Source: Purpureocillium takamizusanense
Lineage: Eukaryota > Ascomycota > Sordariomycetes > Hypocreales > Ophiocordycipitaceae
Assembly (NCBI RefSeq): GCF_022605165.1
Contig: NC_063070.1
Coordinates: 1-64,000, forward strand
DNA length: 64,000 bases
Reading direction: 5' to 3'
The first letter of the stretch is position 1. Each line of letters opens with the position of its first letter. The notes under the pieces were generated by a model. That model saw nothing but the letters and a program-made list of their open reading frames with translations, did no database searches and was not told where the DNA came from. A program made the translations under genes and the position numbers. This document shows, piece by piece, positions 11,790 through 20,641 of this stretch.

Positions 11790-12471
11790 TGTCCTGGGCC
11801 GCGGTGTACCCCAGGAATGCTGTCCGACGCATGTACCATATGATGTGTACCATACTATAACACGCCGCTCGAACGGCAGGCCACGCGAGAGTGGTCAAAC
11901 CCCATCTCAATGCAGCCCGGACTGGGAGGAGCCGCTGTGCAAGATCGGCACCCATCTTCAGTCACCTGATGTACGGAGTGCTTGGTAGTTCCATGACGTC
12001 CAAGTCATCGCTCGAGACAGCGACGACTTCTCGGTACAAAGTACTTCGTATTCTGTACTCCATCCTCGAGTCCTTGATTCGGTCGAAACCAGCATTTCCT
12101 GCTAGGAGTAAAATGAGTTATAAGTCAAAGTCGAGGGTGCAGCCATGCCTACGTATTGGTCAATGACAAAGTGATGCCGCAACAGGCTTCGACGAGGCCG
12201 AGCTTGCGCCCGCATTGCTACGTAGTGGGCGGAGCCGCTGTTGACCACGCCCCCCCCCCCAACCACCTGAGCCACGCTCGTCCTCGGTCCACCGGTGGCG
12301 CCGCCTTCACCACGGCAGATTCTCGGCTGTCCAACCACACACCCACCCCTGCTCCAAATTTCGAGACTGCGTCGTTCGACCCTGCTGCTGCTGCTTGCTT
12401 GCTGCGCTAATCTTCTCGATGCCGCGAATCCGTCCCTCCTCATCCTCCTCACCGTAGATGCCGTCGCCAAG
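11790..12471. other. intergenic, 3' end of NDUFAF6-like gene and promoter of MRP17
   Basis: 682 bases hold no supported ORF. There are GTAC-rich words (gtacaaagtacttcgta near 12034-12050), a C11 run (12250-12260) and a Ser/Leu-coding leader near 12400-12470 that is probably the 5' UTR of the next gene. Confidence 0.5.
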
Positions 12472-13060
12472 ATGCTCTACGAACTCATCGCCATCGTAAG
12501 CAAGCACCCTGCCCTCGCCCGATCCCCCGACGCACCATATTCTTCTCTGCGCGCGCGCGCCAGCAAGGTAGCTGACAATGGCAAATGCAGGTCCGGCCGG
12601 GCAACCTCGCCGAGGTGAAGGAGTATGTTCCCATGCCACTGCACGCACGCACCACCCACCTCAGCAGCTCTTCCACGACAGAGCACCGCTGCCTCACGCG
12701 GCTCATGGGCGTGCACCGCCGCCCTCCATGCGACGACACTGACAAACTTTTTCTCGCAGGATCGCCACCACCGTCGGCTCCCTCGTCCTCAAAAACGGCG
12801 GCGTCGTTCGCGGCCTCTCCAATTGGGGCGTCTTCTCCCTCCCGAAGCCCGTCTCTGTCCATCAGATGAAGCACACCCATGGCCACTACTTCGTCATGCG
12901 CTACGATGCTTCCACAAAGGTCCACGGCGACGTCCGAAACACCCTGCGTCTCGAGCCGCGTATGATTCGCGCCGCTCATGTCAAGCTCGGCGACGGAAAG
13001 CTCGAGACGCTGTCTCGATTCGGTGCGCCCAAGTGGAGGACCCAAGGCAGCGAGGCTTGA
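12472..13060 (+). CDS. mrp17: mitochondrial small-subunit ribosomal protein Mrp17 (bS6m)
   Basis: Three exons, 12472-12495, 12591-12622 and 12760-13060, encode 118 residues. It is the fungal mitochondrial homologue of bacterial S6, a component of the 37S subunit. The spliced start is MLYELIAI then VRPGNLAEVKE then IATTVGSLVLKNGGVVRGLS, followed by NWGVFSLPKP and KHTHGHYFVMRYDAS; the ferredoxin-like S6 strand pattern and the G-VVRG-NWG signature are plain. The first exon has only eight codons. Introns have gtaagc...gctgacaa...cag and gtatgt...actgac...cag. Length fits the family (about 110-130). It is convergent with DCN1. Confidence 0.93.
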
Positions 13061-13493
13061 GAACTTAGCCGAGGGCATGGGCATCACGAAACGAACGACG
13101 TAACTCGAGACCTTCAGGTCTCTTTTGGGATCTCAACATGTATGAATACGGAAACCAAGGGCAGAATTCCGGTGGAAACGTGCCCCGGTGCAAATAGCAT
13201 GGCGTCATTTGCGGTTATCTTGTACAAAAGTACTCGCTGCCGGATGGAAAGAAGCAGCAGGTTGAATGAATTCAGTTTTCGATTCGACAGCCAAACCTCC
13301 AGGCCAGAGCGGCGACGAGCGATGCGGTATGCGTGATGCAAATGCCAACGACCATATAGCAATGGTTGGCTTATATCTATCATAAGTCATATCTGTGGCT
13401 GATGCTCTCTGGCCATCGTGCAGAATGAGCTAGGAGCTGCTGTCCCGGTCTGCCCAGTCCCCAACGTCTCACAGATTCTCGGCCCCCAGCTCA
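13061..13493. other. intergenic between convergent MRP17 and DCN1
   Basis: 433 bases without a supported gene. It presumably holds both 3' ends. No distinct terminator can be called. Confidence 0.5.
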
Positions 13494-15460
13494 TCAGGCA
13501 TCCGCATCGACGTCCATTGACTCGGACTTTGTGATGCCCTTCACTCGGCACCACTCGACAAAGTCGTCAATGACACTGGGCCATGCGCCGTCCTCGGTCC
13601 AAAAGGACAATGTCTCGTCCGCCATGGCCTTAAGGGCAAACTCGAGAGTCATGTTCCACATGTCCTTGTTGACGGACCGAGTCCACTTCTCATTGAGGAA
13701 TGATTTCCAGAGCTCTAGCCAGTCGTGGTTGGACGTCTCCCAGGACATTCCTGGGGGGGAGAACAGGATGCTCCAGTAGATCATGGCGTTTTCGAGGCTG
13801 AGCGCTTTTTGGTCTCGCTCGCGACCGGCAACAAATGTGTACCGATAGACCTTCTTGAAGAGGGCCGGGTCCATCGACAAGGATGCCTTGAGCCTTCGGA
13901 TGTGGGCAGCGTGCTCTTGGTGCGTTGCACCGACTCTGAGAACGGCATGAGCATCGCACGACAGGGCCCCGGTCATGATGCAGGGATTCAACGGCGACTT
14001 ACCCAGTGGCTTTCCATCCGTCGACATAGCCCTTGCGAGTAATCTCTCCTACGCTCGGGGCCTGTACCAGCTCCAGAGCGATGAACAGCTCGGCGTTCTC
14101 GATGCTGACTTTGAGTCTGTTGCTCAAATAGTCCATGGTGGACTCCAACTCCAACTTGTTTTTCTCATCGTTTTCGTCGTCTGCAAAACCAGTCAGCAGG
14201 GCAACTCAGAAGCGAGGAAGAAAATGTAACCAGAACCTCTTAATGAGTCGAAGAGGCTATCGAGTTTAGCCTCCAAGGCCGACGTCTTGGGCTCATTGCC
14301 AGCGGCGTAGAACCTGCAACCAAACTATTAGCTGTCCGTCGGTCGCATCGAATCTGTGGCTGAAGGTTTCAGATCTAGAACAAGGGCCGTATCCCGATGT
14401 TCAACTACAAGTGCGGCACGCGTCGGTGGGGATGTGGTCGCCAAATGTGTACCCTTCATGATGGCTGTTGGCCGCGTTCGTTGGGCCTTCGGTTGTCCCT
14501 TGCTTCCGCTCGGCCCTTCGCGACGAAGACCAGAAAGGTGCGACTTTGGATGGAAAGCGACGGCCAATGCCCTTCCAGCCCATCATTCCAGTTGGGAGGG
14601 GTATGGACGGGCGACTTCAACGTCCAGCCTCGGCTGGTCTGCGAGGAAGACGGTCCGACGCCGAAGCTGCAGCAACGTGGCCCCGGCGTGACCCGACGAT
14701 GGCGGAGGGATGATGGCGAGGGCGAGACGCAACAGCAGCCTCACTCAGCGGTGGTTGTAGTAGGGTTGAACAACAGTAAGGCATGGGCGTCGGATGGGCA
14801 TGAGCTTGCCGTGGCATGTTTCAGAGCCGTCGGCGGCACTCGGCCGTACTCTGTTCGTGTGTAGATGGGATGGGCTGGGCCGTCTAGCGGGACCCCACCG
14901 CCAACCCACCCATGGCACAATGCATGCGGGCGTGAGATGCGGAAGCGGCAGTGAGGCAATGGGGTGCAAGGATCCATCATGACATTGCGCCAAGGGGTGC
15001 GGCGTGGACGACGGGGAAGAAGAAGGCCATGGAGTGAGAGACGGGCGGCGGATGCGAAGGTTAAGGTTGGAGGAGGCGGTAGGGCAGGCAAAGCAAGAAA
15101 GAAAGAAAGCAAGCGGCAGGCAGTAGCAGGGGGCAGGGGATTCAACTCACGCGTCGACAGCCTCGTTGATCTTGAACCCAGTCGACTTCAGGTACTACAG
15201 CGAATCAAAATTAGCCCAGCACTTGATGCCACGCCGCGGAGAATGAGGGCGTGCCGCGAGCCGATAGGAGGAGAATCTGCGGCCACGGCGTCGTCCGTCG
15301 AGGCTGAAGGATCGAGCGAGGACCCAGAGCAAGACGTCGGTTGCTGCATGCCGGTGCTGATGCGGCGACTTACCCTGGTGGCTTGCCGCTCCGACGCTCC
15401 CGTCAGCGACACGAACTGGGCGATGAAGACCTTTTGCTGGGCCGTGGAAGGAGGCGGCAT
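13494..15460 (-). CDS. dcn1: cullin neddylation scaffold Dcn1
   Basis: Five exons on the minus strand, 15460-15374, 15194-15151, 14313-14237, 14180-14003 and 13935-13494, give about 275 residues. Dcn1 is a scaffold E3 that brings Ubc12~Nedd8 to cullins. An N-terminal UBA-like domain (AQQKVFIAQFVSLTGASERQ then ATRYLKSTGFKINEAVDAFY) is followed by the PONY domain (LSMDPALFKKVYRYTFVAG, LENAMIYWSILFSPPG, WTRSVNKDMWNMTLEF, DETLSFWTEDGAWPSVIDDF). It ends in an acidic tail with a possible NLS-free DVDADA. Every junction keeps the frame. The donor of exon 3 is weak: either gttctg (end 14237) or gttaca (end 14231), a two-residue difference. Intron 2 (14314-15150) is 837 bases, very long for this genome; the others are 56-179. 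An ACGCGT lies just upstream of the ATG. Confidence 0.9.
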
Positions 15461-16572
15461 CTCGGCTGATGACGCGTGCGCTCGTCGTCGTCACAGCGCG
15501 TCGGCGATGGGTGTTTGTTCGGGCGGCGCGAACCGTGGTTGCAGCTTGCGAGGGGAGCCAGTGATGCAGACTCCCGATGCAGTCTGGCCGCGACCCGCGT
15601 GCACTAGTCACAGGGCAGCGGCGAGGAGAGGGGGACGGCGCGGGACAGGCGGTGCTCCGGACGCACAGAGGACGGGGCCGTCGAAAGAGACACAGCGAGG
15701 GCAGCCAGTTCGGCAAGCAGCTATCCGTGGCAGGCTGGGAAGAAAGCACCGCCGGCGAGTGGGGAGCTGTTTCTGGCGCGAGGCTGCGATGGTGGGGTCG
15801 GAGGTTGTGCCGCAGAGCAGATGAGGTGTGCTCCGACGGCTGCGCTGTCTTCGTCTGGTCACGAACACGGCGGCGGGCTGAGAGGTCAGTACGACGTCGT
15901 TGTCGAAATACCGCCTCGGCACCTCTAGCTGTCGGGTTTTGCTTGGGTTGTTCGGGGAAAAAGGTGGTGGTCAAAGGAGCCTAGAGCAGTCGGGAAGCTT
16001 GAACGAGGCGTTAGGAAGAATTTCAAGTCTAGGTAACGCTCCAGAAAGAGCAGACTCTCGGTGGGAGCCCAGTCTGGGCATTAGGTGCCCCGCGGTTGCG
16101 CCAGTGCGGGCGCCCATGACGGATAACCTGGGCACTGTGTTTTGTCACACCTTCAGGGACCCCGCAGTAGCCTCGTGCTCCCACGAGCTCGCGTGCCAGT
16201 GCCCGAAGCACAGTGTGCAAGCGGCCACTGCAGCTACGACGTGCTTCTAGTAGTACCTGGGCCCAGGTACCTACCTAGCGCTACCAGCACCTCGCCGTCC
16301 ACTGTGAGGTCGCCGCGGCGTGTTCGGGGTAGCACCTAACGGCCAGCTGAGCTCCAGTGAAACGGGAATGGAAGGGAGCGGATGACGTTGCGCTACTGTC
16401 CAGGCCGGTAGCTTGACCTCCACCCAGACACGCGACTCTACTCTTGCGACGCGTCCCACTCCCCGTCGCAAGACGACGCTTCAACCCCATGTTGTCTGCG
16501 CGAGCAGAACCTACACGACGGTCAACGCTCCCGCCTACAGACCGGCCCGCGGGGACACCAACGCGGTTGAAC
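15461..16572. other. divergent promoter region of DCN1 and DPB11
   Basis: 1.1 kb between two divergent starts. Long frames exist on both strands (for example minus-strand 15195-15974) but are Arg/Ser/Pro/His mixtures without recognisable domains, and they overlap the DCN1 leader and intron 1. It contains an AGGTACCT palindrome (16265-16272) and an ACGCGT (16449-16454). Confidence 0.5.
16449..16454. promoter_or_regulatory. possible MluI cell-cycle box upstream of DPB11
   Basis: ACGCGT, the MBF consensus, lies about 120 bases before the DPB11 start. It would suit a G1/S gene. The word is expected by chance many times in GC-rich DNA of this length, so this is suggestive only. Confidence 0.25.
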
Positions 16573-19167
16573 ATGCCCTCGTCACCGCCTGCAGATGCCG
16601 ACCGTCACTCCATCGATCCTGCTGAGCCCTTGAGGGGCTTCGTTGTCTGTTGCACGAGCATCCCGCCTGAGCAGCGAGTGCGTTCACCCGCGACCCTCCC
16701 TCCACCGTTCATACATGTTGCTGACCCTTGCGTCTTCCTGCCGCAGACCGAAATCGGGAACAAAGTCGCAGAGCTTGGGGGCATACACAAGTACGACCTC
16801 ACGCCCGACTGCACACACCTCATCGTCGGCAACTATGACACGCCAAAGTACCGCCATGTCGCGCGTGAGCGACCCGATGTCAAGGCCATGGATGCCGCCT
16901 GGATCGAGGCACTGTCAGAGCTTTGGCGTAACGATGACGACATTGACTTCTGGACCCTTGAGAAGAAATACGAGTTGAAGCCTCTGGAAAGATGCGGCGC
17001 CAGTGCCTCCTCCAAGGCTCCCCACTCGCTCTTGGTGTGCCTGACCGGCTTCGGCGAAGAGCGCGAACAAATAGCGGAGACTATAGCCACGAATGGGGGC
17101 TGCTACACGGGCGATCTCACGCGGAAGTGCTCCCATCTCATCGTGAGCAAGCCCGAGGGCAAAAAGTTCTCCGCTGCCAAGTCTTGGGGCGTCCACACCG
17201 TCACACTCGCCTGGCTCGAGCAGACCATCGCACGCGGCATGATATTAGACGAGGACAAATTTGATCCCTTGCTACCAACGGAGGAGCAGGGTGTTGGCGC
17301 TTGGATCAAGAAGGACCTCAAACGTACGTCACTTGGTAAGAGGTCTAGGTCGGGGACGGCAAACCCTGCCGAGGATGGTGGCAGGAAGCTGCGCAAGACG
17401 GCCAGCATGAAACTCAACTCGCAGCGAAACAGTCTTTGGGGCGACATTTTGGGGCGCTCAACCTCACGCGAGTATTCTTTTGCCAGGGAATCTCCAGTGG
17501 ACGAGCCGACCCAGGACGCTGCGCATAGCGACCTAGCCGTCGGGAGAGACGAACCTGCTGGTATATTTTCCAACTGCGTCTTCACGACACACGGCTGCGA
17601 CGAGGCAAGACAGAAGGTTCTAGAAGACAGCATCGTCCCTCTCGGTGGGTTGGTGGTCCGCACGCTTGACGAAGTCGTGTCCTATCCCGCGCCAGCAGAG
17701 CCTTTCTTCCGGTTCCTCATTGTACCGCAGCTCTCGCAACCCGATACCCACCCTCCAGCGCCGCCCGACAAGGTCCACGTTGTTACACAATACTACATCG
17801 AGCGCTGCTTGCATAGCAAGAGCTTTCTCCACCCGAATAGCAGCGTGTTTGGACGACCGTTCCCGCGATACCCCATCCCTGGGTTCTCGGACCTTACGAT
17901 ATGCGGCTCATCGTTCACGGGAATCGAACTCAACCAAGTCGCTCGAAGCGTGGCACAGCTTGGGGCCAGGTATGATGAGGAGTTTAAACGCACAACGAGC
18001 TTGGTCCTCTGTAGGTCGCTGCCTGCCATGCGCAAGAACAAGCGCGCCTTTGCGCTCGAGTGGGGTGTACCGGTCGTGTCTCTGGACTGGCTCGTCGAGT
18101 GCATCAGCACCGGTTGCAAGGTTCCCATCGACGACTACATCTTTCCAGAGCTTAAAGACTCGTATGTTGCAAGGAGACGCGGAGACGGGCAACAAGACGA
18201 CAGGAATCTAGCGAGGCCATCACTCTCGCGTCCGTCGGAGCCCACCCCTACAGCGGTCAAGCTGGAGGCGAAGCCGGCGTCGCCCAGAGGCCAGGGGGTC
18301 GATTCTACCGGCTTCGAGCGCGACTCGGCCGAGAGGAGCGACAGCCCCAAGTCGATCCCCGCGGTGAAGCAGGAAGACACCAACACGTCGGCGGACTTCA
18401 TGACGGCTAGGAGCCGGCCCGTGGACACATTCGCCAGGGACTCGGACGCTCCTCTAAGCGAGCTGTCCTCTGCGTCTATCAACAAGTCCCCATCCCCGCC
18501 CAAACACGCCAATGCACCGAAACGCACGCGCTCTGAGCCATCGACGAACCACACCGCGGCAGACAAACCAGCGCGAGCCAGCCGGGGCCCCTCGGCACCT
18601 CCCGTCGACTTAGCCGGGGAGACGAGGAAGAATACGGACGCAGACGGGGGAACGGCCCTCAAGGTAGTGGACGAAGAGGCCAAGGAAAAAGCCAAGGCAG
18701 CAGAGCGCCAGGAACTCGCATCGACCATCAAGTCCATTCTCTGCTCGACCACCGCTTCCGCCGCCGCGGGCGCAGATCGTCCGGGGACTCTGAACACGCA
18801 GGCCCCGCCGTCACGCACGCGTACCCGCCGCATCCTAGGCCGCGCTATCAGCAACGTCTCCAACGCCAGCAGCGCCGACGGGCCCGAAACCCTCCGCGCA
18901 CCTGCCGTCGCCGCCGCCGCCGCCGCCGACCCGGACCAGGACGACCCCGACGACAACGGATCGCTTGATGCGCAAGCCCCGCCCGCAACGCAGCTCCAGT
19001 ACGGGGACGACGAGGCACGCGGCCACAAGCAGGCTCTCATGGACCGCATGCGCGGCGGCGGCGGCGGCGACACCCTCAAGGCCACCGCCTCCGCACCGGC
19101 CGCCGTCGTCACGGCAGATGGACCCGCCGCCAGCTCGGGACGCAGCAGGGCCCTGCGGAAACGATGA
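16573..19167 (+). CDS. dpb11: replication initiation/checkpoint BRCT protein Dpb11 (Rad4/Cut5, TopBP1)
   Basis: Exons 16573-16677 and 16747-19167 encode 841 residues. The protein bridges phosphorylated Sld3/Sld2-type factors at origins and activates the checkpoint kinase. BRCT1 (about 19-110) contains DLTPDCTHLIVGNYDTPKYR. BRCT2 (about 127-207) contains LTGFGEEREQIAETIATNGG and CSHLIVSK. BRCT3 (about 308-398) contains FSNCVFTTHG. BRCT4 (about 412-505) contains LDWLVECISTGCKVP. A long disordered, phosphorylatable tail follows. The intron (16678-16746) is 69 bases, a multiple of three without stops, so the unspliced frame reads through; gtgcgt, gctgac and cag, and the BRCT1 alignment (IPPEQR joined to TEIGNKVAELGG), show it is removed. 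The start at 16573 sits just before BRCT1; an in-frame ATG also exists at 16489. Confidence 0.93.
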   Translation: MPSSPPADADRHSIDPAEPLRGFVVCCTSIPPEQRVRSPATLPPPFIHVADPCVFLPQTEIGNKVAELGGIHKYDLTPDCTHLIVGNYDTPKYRHVARERPDVKAMDAAWIEALSELWRNDDDIDFWTLEKKYELKPLERCGASASSKAPHSLLVCLTGFGEEREQIAETIATNGGCYTGDLTRKCSHLIVSKPEGKKFSAAKSWGVHTVTLAWLEQTIARGMILDEDKFDPLLPTEEQGVGAWIKKDLKRTSLGKRSRSGTANPAEDGGRKLRKTASMKLNSQRNSLWGDILGRSTSREYSFARESPVDEPTQDAAHSDLAVGRDEPAGIFSNCVFTTHGCDEARQKVLEDSIVPLGGLVVRTLDEVVSYPAPAEPFFRFLIVPQLSQPDTHPPAPPDKVHVVTQYYIERCLHSKSFLHPNSSVFGRPFPRYPIPGFSDLTICGSSFTGIELNQVARSVAQLGARYDEEFKRTTSLVLCRSLPAMRKNKRAFALEWGVPVVSLDWLVECISTGCKVPIDDYIFPELKDSYVARRRGDGQQDDRNLARPSLSRPSEPTPTAVKLEAKPASPRGQGVDSTGFERDSAERSDSPKSIPAVKQEDTNTSADFMTARSRPVDTFARDSDAPLSELSSASINKSPSPPKHANAPKRTRSEPSTNHTAADKPARASRGPSAPPVDLAGETRKNTDADGGTALKVVDEEAKEKAKAAERQELASTIKSILCSTTASAAAGADRPGTLNTQAPPSRTRTRRILGRAISNVSNASSADGPETLRAPAVAAAAAADPDQDDPDDNGSLDAQAPPATQLQYGDDEARGHKQALMDRMRGGGGGDTLKATASAPAAVVTADGPAASSGRSRALRKR

Positions 19168-20641
19168 GGCGGGGGGAGCGGCAGCCGACGACAGGGTTGC
19201 TTTATGGCATCATGAACTTGTTTCCCTTTTCGAATCTAGATTTCCCTCAGGGGTCGGATGCATGCATGCATGGATGCGTGGATGAAGACATGTGCGACGG
19301 AATCCTACCAAGGTACCTACCTACCTACCTAGTACCTTATTAGCATACGACCAGCCGGTAGTATGCATACGAAAATGCTTGGGAATCGGGGAGTTTAGGT
19401 ACGTACTACTACCAGCAACGGAGATTGCATGGGGCAGCCAAGGAGGCGCAATGGAGGCAAATGGGGGGGGGGGTTTCATGTAACATGCAACATCACGTCA
19501 CGTCACGTCACGCGCATACTCGGAGCTTGCATGAATCAAGACGAACAAAGTAACTTTGATATAAATATAAATCTGATATTGCAAAGGCAAGGCAAGGCAA
19601 GGCTTACAATGACGTGACAGACGTACATACTCAAGACGCCATCAACACCGCGCGACGCATCGCAAGGCACTCACTCACTCAGCCCTGCACGGCTCATCAA
19701 GCTCGACAAACTCAACGAATATCGCGGCATCGCGGCAGGCAGCGCCCAACTCGGACATTACGATTCAACACTCTCTCGTGGAGATCTAGCTAGGTGGTGG
19801 TAGAGGACGCTTGCATGCCCCCGGCGGTCCCATCCCGCATGCGCATCCCAGTCCAATAACGAACCCCTGGTCGAACCCATTGCGCTCCGTCCGTTGTCCA
19901 TCTGAATGTGTGTCCGTCCTTCCCAGTCTCGCTTCTCCATGCTCGTGCCGTGCCCGTGCCGCTCTCAAAGCAAAAACCGCCCATGGGGTATCTATCTCAC
20001 ACACGCGCAACCTTTTCTCTCGCCTCTCTTCGTCTGTCCCCTTTACCGCTCGCGCCGATGCGTCGCCCTCCTGGCCCGCAGCCGCTGCACGCCATGTCGC
20101 CAAGGCCACGTCCAGCCAGCGCGTACGTTCCATATCTAATGAGAAAGAAAAACCCTCTCTCGCGCGCGAGTGAGCGACGAGGCTGGTCCCAAGATGGGCT
20201 ACCTAGGCCGCATCGCTGCTCCCGTCTGCGCCCCATGACCAAGAAAAAGACGCCGTGATGGATATGAGAAGAAGACAGCAGGTATAACCGGTAAGGGGTG
20301 AAATAAAGACATTAAAAAAAGAAGAATTGAGGGGTGAAGCAGGCACCATACGTGCCAAACCAAAGGTTGTGAATGGTGAAGAGGGGCGGGCCATCCGCGC
20401 CATGCGATTATCATCATGTCGCCGCGTTCGCCGCGGCCCAAAGCCCTGGTATCCCAAGTCGAGACTCACTTCGATCGGGAAAGCTATTCCTCCAGCGAAG
20501 CACCAGCCTCTTCTCCGGGTCCAGGCAGCTGTTCGGATTGCATCTTGCCCCACTCGGACTCCATGTCCTCGCTGTTGATCTGTGTCAGTACTGCTGTTGC
20601 TTGCATAGGTCGTTGCATGGAGTGAAGGGGAAGGGGGTTAC
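19168..20641. other. convergent intergenic region
   Basis: No supported gene. It holds the 3' ends of DPB11 and of the DUF3716 gene, a possible last exon of the latter (20579-20484), an AGGTACCT/CTAC repeat (19311-19332), a G11 run (19463-19473) and a CACGT repeat near 19495-19512. Confidence 0.5.

Noticed and set aside
15195..15974. 259-codon minus-strand frame and a 286-codon plus-strand frame (14964-15824)
   Set aside because: They overlap exon 1, introns and the leader of DCN1, whose spliced UBA-PONY reading is convincing.
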